From NCBI RefSeq assembly GCF_003369795.1, contig NZ_CP026730.1:7121001-7185000 (forward strand): DNA of 64,000 bases, read 5' to 3'. The DNA comes from Streptomyces sp. CB09001 (lineage in GTDB: Bacteria > Actinomycetota > Actinomycetes > Streptomycetales > Streptomycetaceae). The first letter of the stretch is position 1. Each line of letters opens with the position of its first letter. The position numbers and the translations under genes are program-made. Under the pieces are notes generated by a model. It was not told the DNA's origin, searched no databases, and was given only the letters and a program-made list of their open reading frames with translations. This document shows positions 23,594 through 31,463 of the stretch, piece by piece.

Positions 23594-26082
23594 CGGGCGC
23601 CCTCCTGGTGGCCGTGCCGGAACCCGGTGGGCTCCTGCTCCGTCGTGCGCGCCGCCGGTCCGCCCGCGGTGGGCGGGGCGGCACCGACGGCGACCGGTGC
23701 CGACGCGGTCGTGGTGGGTGCTGGGGCGGGCCGGCCGTCCCCGCGTTCCACGAGGGTGAGGGCGGCCGTGGCGGTCTTGAACAGCGGCTGCTTGGAGGCC
23801 GGGTCCCAGTCGGTGACGGTGGTCTCGTTCGCGGCCCGTCCCGGGGTGTCCGGGCCCGGCCCCGACCCGCCCGCGGTGTCCCAGTAGCCGTAGTGGAACG
23901 GCACGAACAGCAGCCCCGCGCGGATGCCGGTCACCCGTAGCCGCCCGCGCAGGGAGCCGCGCCTGCTGGTGACCTCGACCAGGTCGCCCTCGCCGAGGCC
24001 GAGCCGCTCCGCGTCCCCGGCGGAGACCTCCACCCACACGTCGGGGGCGGCGGCGTTCAGCTGGGGCGCCCGCCCGGTCTTCGTACGGGTGTGGAAGTGG
24101 TAGAGCGTCCGGCCGGTCGTGAGCTGGAACGGGTACTCCTCGTCCGGCTCCTCGTGCGGCGGCAGAAAGGCGGCGGCCTTCAGCATCGCCTTGCCGTCGG
24201 GGTTGAGGGAGCGGTACTCCACGACCTCCTGCGAGGCCCCGGTCTCCAGGTCCTTGCCGTAGCTCTCGCACCTGTCGGGGTGGGCCCAGCCGATGCCGTC
24301 CGTGTAGAGCCGTGCCGTCCCCTCGGGGGTCCGCTCGTCGCAGGGCCACTGGATGCCGCCGGCGTCGCGCAGCTTGGCGTAGGACAGTCCGGTGTAGTCG
24401 CAGGGGCGGCCCGCGCTGCACCGCTTCCACGCCTCGAACGCCGACTCGGGGTCGTCCCAGGTGACCAGCGGACCGCCGTCCTTGTCCCGGAAGTCCATGC
24501 GCCGCGCGTAGTCCAGGAAGATGTCCAGGTCGGGCCTGGCCTCGCCGGGCGGTTCCACCGCCTTGCAGGACAGGTGCACCGTACGGTCCGCGTTGGTGAG
24601 CGCGCCGGTCTTCTCGCCCCAGGTCGCGGCGGGCAGCACCACGTCGGCCAGCTGCGCCGTCTCCGTCAGGTACAGGTCCTGTACGACGGTGAACAGCCGC
24701 TCCTGCGCCAGGATCGAGCGGATGCGCGGCAGTTCGGGCATCGAGACGGCGGGGTTGGTTCCGCTGATCCACAGCATCCGCAGCGAGCCCTGCTCCGCGT
24801 ACCGGAAGATCTGCATGGCGTGGGTGGGCGGCGCGAAGTGCGGGACGGTCTCCGGCTCGACGTTCCACACCCGGGCCAGGTCGGCCACATGGGCGTCGTT
24901 CTGCCAGTTGCGGAAGCCCGGCAGGTCGCCGTTGGCCCCGCACTCGCGGGTGTTCTGGGCGGTGGGCTGGCCGTTCATCTGGAGGAGCCCGGCGCCGGGC
25001 CGGCCCAGCATCCCGCGGATCAGGTGCAGGTTGTTGATCTGGACGGCGGCGGCGGTCGCCTGGTGGGACTGGTAGACGCCCTGGAGGACGGTGGACACCA
25101 ACGCGTCGGTGGTGCCGACCAGTTCGGCCGCCTCCTCGATCCGGGCGGCGGGGACGTCGCAGATCTCCGCGGCCCACTTGGGCGTGCAGTCGGCGACCCG
25201 GGCGGCCAGCTCGTCGAAGCCGACGGTGTGCGCGGCGATGAAGTCCCGGTCGGTCCGCTCGTGCCGGATCGTCTCGTGCAGCAGGGCGTTGAGCAGGGCG
25301 ACGTTGGTGCCGCTGCGGGGCGCGAGGTGTACCGCGGCGTGTGCGGCGACGCGGGTGGGGCGCGGGTCCACGCACAGCAGCCGCGGCGGGTCGGCCCCCT
25401 CCAGGCGGTCGAGGAGACGCATCCACTGCACGGGCTGCGTCTCGGCGATGTTGTGGCCGAACAGCGCCACCACGTCGGCGTGGTCGAAGTCGTCGTAGCT
25501 GCCGGGCTGCCCGTCGCAGCCGAAGGTCTCCTTCAGCGCTTCCGCCGCGGTGGCGGTGCACAGGCGGGTGTTGCCGTCGAGGTGGTTGGTGCCGATGCCG
25601 GCCCGGGCCAGGACCGTGAGCGTGTAGTACTCCTCCAGGAACAGCTGACCGCTCGTGTAGAAGCCGATCGAGCCCGGTCCGCGCGAGTCCAGCAGTTCGT
25701 GCGAGCGGGCCGCCACCAGATCCATCGCCGTGTCCCAGTCCGTCTCCGTCAACCGCCCGTTCCGCCGCACCAGCGGCCGGGTCAGCCGGTCACGGGAGGC
25801 GTTGGCCTGCCACCCGAACAGGTCCTTCGGACCGAGCCGCCCCCGGTTGACCCGGTCCACGTCCCGGCCCCGTACGCCCACCATGCGGCCGTCGGCCACC
25901 GCGATGTCCATGGCGTCGCCGTCCGAGTGCAGGATCGACGCGGACTGCACCCACCGCTGCACCGCCCCGGGCTCCACTCCGTCGGCGAGGAACGTGTCCA
26001 CCCGGGCCGGCCAGGACTCGTGCCGTCCGAAGGGCACCCGTGTGCCCCACGGCCGCGCGATCCGGTCCGTCGCATCCTCCAT
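23590..26082 (-). CDS. Molybdopterin oxidoreductase lacking the [4Fe-4S] cysteines
   Basis: 830-residue enzyme of the nitrate reductase/formate dehydrogenase (DMSO reductase) family. Molybdopterin-binding segments are present: VNRGRLGPKDLFGWQAN, the probable Mo ligand Cys175 in NTRLCTATA, GQPTAQNTRECGANGDLPG, and the C-terminal molydopterin dinucleotide domain from TTGRTLYHFHTRTKTGR. The N-terminal motif that should be CxxCxxxC...C reads SASILHSDGDAMD, with Ser49, His52, Asp56 and Gly84 in place of the cysteines; the codons confirm this. It thus should carry no cluster. ATG 26082 has GGGAGG 6 bp upstream. No Tat signal, so cytoplasmic. The natural substrate is unknown; the small partner gene follows. 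Confidence 0.9.
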   Translation of the reverse strand: MEDATDRIARPWGTRVPFGRHESWPARVDTFLADGVEPGAVQRWVQSASILHSDGDAMDIAVADGRMVGVRGRDVDRVNRGRLGPKDLFGWQANASRDRLTRPLVRRNGRLTETDWDTAMDLVAARSHELLDSRGPGSIGFYTSGQLFLEEYYTLTVLARAGIGTNHLDGNTRLCTATAAEALKETFGCDGQPGSYDDFDHADVVALFGHNIAETQPVQWMRLLDRLEGADPPRLLCVDPRPTRVAAHAAVHLAPRSGTNVALLNALLHETIRHERTDRDFIAAHTVGFDELAARVADCTPKWAAEICDVPAARIEEAAELVGTTDALVSTVLQGVYQSHQATAAAVQINNLHLIRGMLGRPGAGLLQMNGQPTAQNTRECGANGDLPGFRNWQNDAHVADLARVWNVEPETVPHFAPPTHAMQIFRYAEQGSLRMLWISGTNPAVSMPELPRIRSILAQERLFTVVQDLYLTETAQLADVVLPAATWGEKTGALTNADRTVHLSCKAVEPPGEARPDLDIFLDYARRMDFRDKDGGPLVTWDDPESAFEAWKRCSAGRPCDYTGLSYAKLRDAGGIQWPCDERTPEGTARLYTDGIGWAHPDRCESYGKDLETGASQEVVEYRSLNPDGKAMLKAAAFLPPHEEPDEEYPFQLTTGRTLYHFHTRTKTGRAPQLNAAAPDVWVEVSAGDAERLGLGEGDLVEVTSRRGSLRGRLRVTGIRAGLLFVPFHYGYWDTAGGSGPGPDTPGRAANETTVTDWDPASKQPLFKTATAALTLVERGDGRPAPAPTTTASAPVAVGAAPPTAGGPAARTTEQEPTGFRHGHQEGAR

Positions 26083-26178
26083 CGCCGGCCTCCCGCCAAC
26101 TCCCGCCAACGTTTCCTCTTTCCGTCACACTGCCGGCCGCCGGGTACCCGGGCGCCACCCATCGAAGCGAACCACTTG

Positions 26179-26192
26179 TGGGAGCGCTCCCA
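26179..26192. promoter_or_regulatory. 14-bp palindrome TGGGAGCGCTCCCA, CebR/LacI-type operator
   Basis: A perfect palindrome identical to the consensus described for the cellobiose-responsive LacI-family regulator CebR in Streptomyces. It lies 16-19 bp before the GNAT start and 97 bp upstream of the divergent molybdopterin gene start, well placed to control either. Confidence 0.65.
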
Positions 26193-26210
26193 GGCGGGCA
26201 GGATGCCGTG

Positions 26211-26906
26211 GTGACAGCGACTGCCTCCGTACGCCCCTACCGACCCGCCGACGCCCCGGCCCTCGACGACATCTGCATCCGGACCGCGCACAACGGCCGG
26301 GACAGCCGGCCCGTGTACGCCGACCCCGCCGTCCTGCCGGCCATCTTCGCCGCGCCCTACGTCCACCTGGATCCCGACCTGGTCTTCGTGCTGGACGACG
26401 GGCAGGGCCAGGCGGTCGGCTACATCCTCGGCACGGCGGACACCGCGCGCTTCGCCGCCGAGTTCCGGGCGACGTGGCTGCCGAGGGTCGCCGACCGGTA
26501 TCCGGCCCCGCAGGGTCCGCCCGGCACCCGCACCCCGGACGAGGTCATGGCCGGGCTGCTGCACGACCCGGAGCGCATGGTCGTCCCGGAACTGGCGGCC
26601 TACCCCGCCCATCTGCACATCGACCTGCTGCCCGACTGGCAGGGGCAGGGGCACGGCCGGACCCTGATGCGGACGTTGTGGCGGGCCCTGCGCGAACGCG
26701 GCGTCCCGGCCGTCCACCTGGTCATGGCGACGGCCAACACCCCGGCCAGGGCCTTCTACGACCGCCTGGGCTTCCACGAGATCGCGGCGTCGGGCCTCGA
26801 CCCCGCGGACGTCACCTGCCTGGGCCGTACGACGCGGGACACGGGCCGTACGACGCGGGACACGGCGCGCACGACGCGGGACGCCGGACGGAGCCGACGC
26901 GGCTGA
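26211..26906 (+). CDS. GNAT family N-acetyltransferase
   Basis: Acetyltransferase of about 231 residues. N-terminal VRPYRPADAPALDDICIRTA and the acetyl-CoA site LHIDLLPDWQGQGHGRTLMRTL (Q-x-x-G-x-G/A), followed by ATANTPARAFYDRLGF, define the GNAT fold. In-frame GTGs at 26208 and 26211 are both possible; no good ribosome site is seen. The C-terminal tail carries three copies of a seven-residue unit (GRTTRDT) encoded by 21-bp repeats. Relatives include glucosamine-related acetyltransferases; the CebR-like operator upstream fits a sugar link but that is inference. Confidence 0.9.
   Translation: MTATASVRPYRPADAPALDDICIRTAHNGRDSRPVYADPAVLPAIFAAPYVHLDPDLVFVLDDGQGQAVGYILGTADTARFAAEFRATWLPRVADRYPAPQGPPGTRTPDEVMAGLLHDPERMVVPELAAYPAHLHIDLLPDWQGQGHGRTLMRTLWRALRERGVPAVHLVMATANTPARAFYDRLGFHEIAASGLDPADVTCLGRTTRDTGRTTRDTARTTRDAGRSRRG
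26822..26887 (+). repeat. 21-bp tandem repeat within GNAT gene end
   Basis: Three consecutive 21-bp units at 26822, 26843 and 26864 encode GRTTRDT, GRTTRDT and ARTTRDA at the C-terminus of the acetyltransferase. The period is a multiple of three, so copy changes would keep the frame. Confidence 0.85.
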
Positions 26907-26913
26907 CGGGCGG

Positions 26914-27642
26914 TCAGGCCGGTTCCAGCCGATAGACGTTGAAGGCCCGGCGGATGACCGGCTGCGCCACGTTGCGCACCCGGACTCCGCCCGCCGTCAT
27001 CCCGTGCTCCGAGCCCAGGTGGGCGTGTCCGTGGACGGCCAGATCGGCGCCGGCCGTGTCGATCGCCTCCGCCAGGAGGTAGCTCCCGAGGAACGGATGG
27101 ATCTCCGGCGGCTCCCCGGCGAGCGTGTCGGCGACGGGGGAGAAGTGGGTCAGCGCCACCCGCGCCGCGCAGGCCTCCTCGTCCAGCCGCTTCAGCGCGG
27201 CGTGCAGGCCGTCCGCCGAACGGCGGGTGGTCCGCACGAACTCCTTCATCACCGGCTCGCCGAACTCGCCGGCGCTGCGCCCCACGAACCCGCCGCCGAA
27301 CCCCTTGGTCCCGGCGATTCCCACCCGGCCCCCGGCACACTCCACGACGGTCGTCCCGCCCTCCAGTACGGTCACACCGGCGTCCCGGAGGATCGCGGTG
27401 ACCTCCTCGGGCCGTTCGTCGTGGTGGTCGTGGTTTCCGAGGACCGCCACCACCGGCACCGGCAGGCCGCCCACCTCCCGGGCGACCACCCGTGCCTCCT
27501 GAGGGGTGCCGTGCCGGGTGAGGTCCCCGGCGAGCAGCAGCAGGTCGGCACAGTCGGGTAGGGTTTCGAACGCCGGCCTCAGCAGCCCTTCGCTGTCGGG
27601 TCCCATGTGGATGTCCCCGACGGCGGCGACCCGGATCGTCAC
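26914..27642 (-). CDS. Metallophosphoesterase
   Basis: Calcineurin-like phosphoesterase of 242 residues. Metal motifs in order: AVGDIHMGP (D-x-H), LLAGDLTRHG (GDLT), VAVLGNHDHHD (GNHD), LTHFSPV and AVHGHAHLGSEHG (GHxH). No secretion signal, so cytoplasmic. The ATG overlaps the stop of the BON-domain gene (ATGA), placing it last in a translationally coupled three-gene operon with a nucleotidyltransferase. Such Icc/CpdA-like enzymes hydrolyse cyclic nucleotides or phosphodiesters; which here is unknown. Confidence 0.92.
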   Translation of the reverse strand: MTIRVAAVGDIHMGPDSEGLLRPAFETLPDCADLLLLAGDLTRHGTPQEARVVAREVGGLPVPVVAVLGNHDHHDERPEEVTAILRDAGVTVLEGGTTVVECAGGRVGIAGTKGFGGGFVGRSAGEFGEPVMKEFVRTTRRSADGLHAALKRLDEEACAARVALTHFSPVADTLAGEPPEIHPFLGSYLLAEAIDTAGADLAVHGHAHLGSEHGMTAGGVRVRNVAQPVIRRAFNVYRLEPA

Positions 27643-27959
27643 AGCTCCTCCGCGTGGTCGGGACGGGTGGTCTCGGCCACCACGAGGTCGGTGTGCACGG
27701 TCAGTCCGGCCAGTTCCTCGCGGGCGACGCGCAGCACGGTCTCACGGCACTGCGCCGAGGGCACGGTGCCGGTGAGCGCGATCGCCCCGGCCCGGATCTC
27801 GGCACGTACGCCGAGTTCACCCAGTTCCTCCGCGGCGAGCCGGTCCTGCAGGTGCGCCACACGGTATTCGACGTTCTCGGGCCCACCGGCCGCGGATACG
27901 GGGCCGCTCGCCGCGGGACCGCTCGCCGCGGGTCCCTGGTGGCCGACGGGGTCGCTCAT
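27639..27959 (-). CDS. BON domain protein
   Basis: 106 residues. After an Ala/Ser/Gly/Pro-rich head of ~28 residues, YRVAHLQDRLAAEELGELGVRAEIRAGAIALTGTVPS and the rest match a BON domain, a small alpha/beta unit thought to bind phospholipid or attach to membranes. No signal peptide or lipobox is visible, unlike periplasmic OsmY, so it should be cytoplasmic. Starts and ends overlap its neighbours by 4 bp each, showing it belongs to the nucleotidyltransferase-BON-phosphoesterase operon. Confidence 0.88.
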   Translation of the reverse strand: MSDPVGHQGPAASGPAASGPVSAAGGPENVEYRVAHLQDRLAAEELGELGVRAEIRAGAIALTGTVPSAQCRETVLRVAREELAGLTVHTDLVVAETTRPDHAEEL

Positions 27960-28666
27960 CGCTGCTCCTCGTTCGAGGCGGTGGCCGGGGGCCCGGCCGG
28001 GGGGATGATCTCCAGTCGTTCGAGAATGAAGAAGAACGCGGCGGGCATCGGGGCGTCGCCGCAGTCGCGGCGCAGCGCCTCCCAGTCGATCTTCTCGCGC
28101 AGGGTGCGGGCGATCGGCAGCACCGCACCGAAGTCGCAGTGGTGCTCGGAGAAGGCCGCCAGCAGACCGCGCAGCAGGTCGGTCGGCGAGAGGACCGGCA
28201 TCAGCACCGAGTCGACCGAGAGGTCCCGGGCCCGGGCCAGCAGAGCCGTCGTGACGGGCTCGTGCGCCAGCTCGAAGATGAGGTCGACCTGCTGTCCCAG
28301 GCAGTCCGCCTTGAGCAGCCAGTCCTCGGGCGGCGTGTAGACCGTCAGCCCCGCTTCCCGCAGCGTCGCGGCGACGGCGTCCGCGTCCTCGGGCCGGATG
28401 CAGAAGTCGACGTCGTGCTGGAGGTTCTGGGTGCCGCCGTGGGCGTACACGGCGACGCTGCCGGCCAGGGCGAACGGGTGCTCCGCCCTCTTCAGGGTCG
28501 AGCCCACCTGCTTGGCGGCCTGGAGGATCGCCTGGTTGCGGTCGAGCGGGAGATCCTCGCGAGGCGCCTCGCGCCGCGGGACGGGGCCGGTGTCCCCGGG
28601 GGCCGGACGCAGCTCGGAGACGCCGGCGCGGCGGCCGGTGGCGTGGTCGTCGGCGGGCTGCCTCAT
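27956..28666 (-). CDS. Nucleotidyltransferase-fold protein
   Basis: 236 residues. The core HPFALAGSVAVYAHGGTQNLQHDVDFCI has the GS...DxD arrangement of the nucleotidyltransferase superfamily (aminoglycoside/MNT-like branch), around residues 75-100, and a distal DLIFELA supplies the third acidic residue. The first ~50 residues are disordered. ATG 28666 is chosen: GGAAGGGG lies 6 bp in front, whereas the ATG two codons earlier touches it. The stop overlaps the BON gene. Whether it modifies a small molecule, RNA or protein cannot be told. Confidence 0.82.
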   Translation of the reverse strand: MRQPADDHATGRRAGVSELRPAPGDTGPVPRREAPREDLPLDRNQAILQAAKQVGSTLKRAEHPFALAGSVAVYAHGGTQNLQHDVDFCIRPEDADAVAATLREAGLTVYTPPEDWLLKADCLGQQVDLIFELAHEPVTTALLARARDLSVDSVLMPVLSPTDLLRGLLAAFSEHHCDFGAVLPIARTLREKIDWEALRRDCGDAPMPAAFFFILERLEIIPPAGPPATASNEEQR

Positions 28667-28810
28667 CGTCATCCCCTTCCCGGGCTGTCGCCGTCGGCGG
28701 AACGGACCGGACGGGCTCTCCCCTGCGGACGCGGGTACCCGGCGCCGTACCGCCGACACCGCGGGCCTCGCCGGTGTGGGGCGTACGGGGATCGGGGGCA
28801 CTCGTCCGGC

Positions 28811-29125
28811 ATGAGCGACAGGCGGATGCGACAGGGGACCGACGACCCGGCCGACCGGCGGACCGTGGAACGGCTGGTGGCGGCCTGGCTGGCCGAGACC
28901 GAGCGGCACGACCCGGAGGCCGCCGGCGAGGGCCGGGACGGATGGGAGCGGGGCGCGCTGTCCGAACGGGCCGCCCAGGACCTGGCCACCTGGGTCACCG
29001 CCCGGGTCACGGACACCGGATTCACCGAGGACGAGGGCCCCTACGTGGCGGGCCCCGTGCGGATCACACCGGCGGACAAGGACACCGTGCACGCCTGGCT
29101 GCGCTCCCGGGGGCACGCCGTCTGA
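28811..29125 (+). CDS. Hypothetical protein
   Basis: 104 residues, charged and mostly helical (VERLVAAWLAETERHDPEAAGEG, AAQDLATWVTARVTDTGFTEDEGPYVAGPVRITPADKDTVHAWLR). No recognised motif or membrane segment. The coding character is good. It stands alone between the nucleotidyltransferase operon (divergent) and the PP2C gene (convergent). Function unknown. Confidence 0.65.
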   Translation: MSDRRMRQGTDDPADRRTVERLVAAWLAETERHDPEAAGEGRDGWERGALSERAAQDLATWVTARVTDTGFTEDEGPYVAGPVRITPADKDTVHAWLRSRGHAV

Positions 29126-29151
29126 GGCGGGTACCGGCGCGCCGGGCCGCC

Positions 29152-30333
29152 TCACGCGGGCGGCCGCCACTCGAACATCAAAAGCGTCGCGTCGTCCCGC
29201 AGCCGCCCCTCCTGCATGGCCAGGATCGAATGGATCAGCCGGCGCAGGGACTCCGGAGCCGGCTCACCGCCGGCGGTGGCCCGGATGACGTAGTCGGCGA
29301 AGCGTTCGAGGCCCAGCAGCTTGGCCTCCCGGGTCCGGGCCTCCACGACCCCGTCGGTGTACATCAGCACCCGGTCCCCGGGCTCCAGCGAGATCTCGTG
29401 CGTCCGGCGCGAGCCCGAGCTGAGCAGGGACGGCATGCCCATGGGCGGGTCGGCGTCGCGCTCCATGGCGTCGATGATCAACCGCTGGCCGCGGATCAGG
29501 ATGGGAGCGGGGTGACCGCAGTTGGCCCAGCGCAGCACGCCGGTGACCAGGTCCAGCTGCGCGATGACCGAGGTGCAGAACTTGTCCGGGAGCCAGCTGG
29601 ACAGCGCCTCGTCCACGCTGCGCACCAGCTCGGGCAGGTCGGCACCGCTGCGCCGGGCATTGCGGCAGGCCGCCACCGAGACGGTGGTGGTGAGCCCGGA
29701 GGCCAGGTCGTGCCCCATCGCGTCCAGGACGGCCACGTGCAGGGTCGTCTCGGTCAGCGCGTGGTCGAAGGCGTCACCGCCGATCTCGTACGCGGGCTCC
29801 AGTACGGCCGTCGACACGACGTTGCCGTCGCCGATGGTGCGCGGCGGCAGCAGGGCGCGGAGCATCTCCGCGGGCAGTTGCATGCGCTCGGTGCGGGTGC
29901 GCCGCGCGAAGGAGTCCTCGTAGACCCGCTTGGACGTGATCACCATGGCGAGCAGCGAGGCGAGCGCCCGGCCGCGGGTCAGCGAGGAGGCGGTGAGGGC
30001 CGTCTCGTGCACGGCCAGGACGCCGAGCCGCTCCGCGCCGTCCAGCAGCGGGAACCAGGCGGTGATGCCACCGCCCGCCCCGGACTCCTCCACCCGCAGC
30101 GACTGCGTGCGGTACGCCCATCCCGCCAGGGAGCCGTCGACCGGCACGGACGGGGCCACGGCAGTCTGGGGCACCAGGTGGCGCTGCTGGAGGTCGACGA
30201 GGTAGACGACGGCGTGCCGCAGTCCCAGTGCCCTGGCGCACCGGGCGGTGGCGGTGCGCAGGTCCAGGGTGCGGTGGGCCGGATCGGCGAGGAAGTTCCG
30301 CAGCCCCGTGTCGTCCGGGTCCGACGTGGACAC
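29152..30333 (-). CDS. GAF-domain PP2C/SpoIIE protein phosphatase
   Basis: 393 residues. N-terminal GAF-like sensor at ~20-150 (LRHAVVYLVDLQQRHLVPQ, GVLAVHETALTAS), then a SpoIIE-type PP2C domain at ~170-390 with YEIGGDAFDHALTE and VLDAMGHDLASG metal motifs, ANCGHPAPILIRG and VLMYTDGVVEARTRE. It should dephosphorylate an anti-sigma antagonist or similar phosphoprotein in response to a ligand. GTG 30333 has GGGGAG 6 bp upstream. Unlike the 6.8-kb phosphatase it lacks a kinase-type ATPase domain. It faces the SRPBCC gene across 168 bp. Confidence 0.92.
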   Translation of the reverse strand: MSTSDPDDTGLRNFLADPAHRTLDLRTATARCARALGLRHAVVYLVDLQQRHLVPQTAVAPSVPVDGSLAGWAYRTQSLRVEESGAGGGITAWFPLLDGAERLGVLAVHETALTASSLTRGRALASLLAMVITSKRVYEDSFARRTRTERMQLPAEMLRALLPPRTIGDGNVVSTAVLEPAYEIGGDAFDHALTETTLHVAVLDAMGHDLASGLTTTVSVAACRNARRSGADLPELVRSVDEALSSWLPDKFCTSVIAQLDLVTGVLRWANCGHPAPILIRGQRLIIDAMERDADPPMGMPSLLSSGSRRTHEISLEPGDRVLMYTDGVVEARTREAKLLGLERFADYVIRATAGGEPAPESLRRLIHSILAMQEGRLRDDATLLMFEWRPPA

Positions 30334-30501
30334 CTCGTCTCCCCTCGTCGCAGGCCCGCCCGGCGGGGCCGGTGCACAGCAGTCTGGCACCGCCCGGCCC
30401 GCGCCGCCCGGCGGGCCGAAGCGCCCGCGCGAGCGCTTCGGCCCCGGCAGAAGGGGCACGCGTCCCCTCGTACGACCCCGAGCGCCGAGGAGTGGTGCCG
30501 T

Positions 30502-30915
30502 ATGACCGAGTACGAGCGTTCCCGCACCATGCCCGCCCAGCCGGAGCAGGTCTTCGACCAGGCCGCGAACGTCGGACAGCTGGAGACCTGGCTGCCCCGG
30601 GACCTGCACGTGGAGCCGGAGGAACCGCCCGCCGTCACCGTGCACGAGGACCGCACCGATCAGAACACCTCGGCGCTGCTGAGCGCCCGGCCCGAGCAGA
30701 TGCGGCTGGAGTGGGGCACCCGCGAGCAGGGCAGCTACGCCGGCTGGCTTCAGGTCGCCGGGCTCGACAGCGGGGCCAGCGAGGTCACGGTGCACCTGTC
30801 GTTCTTCGACGACAGCCACGACCCGGGGCGGCGGACGGTGGCCGAGGCCCTCGACGGCAGCCTGCGGCGGCTGGAGGAACAGGTGAGGCTGCGCACCGAC
30901 AACGCGGCCGGCTGA
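30502..30915 (+). CDS. SRPBCC (START-like) family protein
   Basis: 137 residues of the Bet v1/START-like fold: SRTMPAQPEQVFDQAANVGQL at the N-terminus, a ligand-cavity strand series (MRLEWGTREQGSYAGWLQVAG, SEVTVHLSFF) and the closing long helix from GRRTVAEALDGSLRRLEEQV. Such proteins bind hydrophobic ligands. It is followed, 12 bp downstream, by a strong ribosome site and a frameshifted gene relic, so it was probably once the first gene of a two-gene operon. Confidence 0.85.
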   Translation: MTEYERSRTMPAQPEQVFDQAANVGQLETWLPRDLHVEPEEPPAVTVHEDRTDQNTSALLSARPEQMRLEWGTREQGSYAGWLQVAGLDSGASEVTVHLSFFDDSHDPGRRTVAEALDGSLRRLEEQVRLRTDNAAG

Positions 30916-30926
30916 GGAGGACCGAA

Positions 30927-31258
30927 CTGTCGCCGCACCCCGCCTCCGACTGGTACGCGGGGCCGGTCGCCGCCGGACAGCCCGACCGGCTGCCGTCCGC
31001 GTCGGCGACGCGCTGCCGTCCACCGCCTCCCACCGCCGGTACTGGACCGACTACGGCACCGGCGCGCTCCAGGTCACCGGTCGTCGGGCGCGGCCCCCGG
31101 CGGGCCGAGCGGCTCGCCACCCCGCCGCGCGAGGGCCTCGACGACTGCGCGCGCAGTGGTGGAGCGGAACCCCGAGGCGTCCGCGGCGTCCACACGGTCA
31201 CCGAGTGGGGGCCACGGGCATCGGGCGGTTCTCGGTCGGCCCCGTACGCCCGCCCTGA
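30927..31258 (+). pseudogene. Frameshifted gene relic downstream of SRPBCC gene
   Basis: A ribosome site GAGGAGG at 30914-30920 is followed by CTG (30927) where a start is expected. Coding-like stretches with G/C third positions continue but jump frames: SPHPASDWYAGPVAAGQPDR, then SHRRYWTDYGTGALQVTG in a second frame, then ERLATPPREGLDDCARSG to VHTVTEWGP in a third, ending IGRFSVGPVRPP and TGA at 31256. Together they would make a protein of about 110 residues. At least three frameshifts mean it is not expressed intact. I do not recognise the family. The alternative is chance composition. Confidence 0.45.
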
Positions 31259-31463
31259 CCGGGCGTCAGGGGGACCCGTCGACGACACGTCACGCGACCA
31301 CCCGTGCAGGGCCGGTTGGCTGATCGTTTGCAGCCCTCCGGGTGTGCGTCCGACCCGGCCGGCCGAAACGGCCGTCACCCGAATGGACCCCGCGCGGTAC
31401 TGGTCACGGCCGAACCGGTGTCTCCTGGAGGGTGTCAGCGGCGTCCAGGCTGGGAGGCCGATC
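31259..31463. other. Intergenic region, nothing recognised
   Basis: About 205 bp between the gene relic and the small Cys-rich protein gene. I see no convincing coding frame, RNA gene or strong promoter. With the relic (30916-31258) it makes a 548-bp stretch without an intact gene. Confidence 0.5.
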
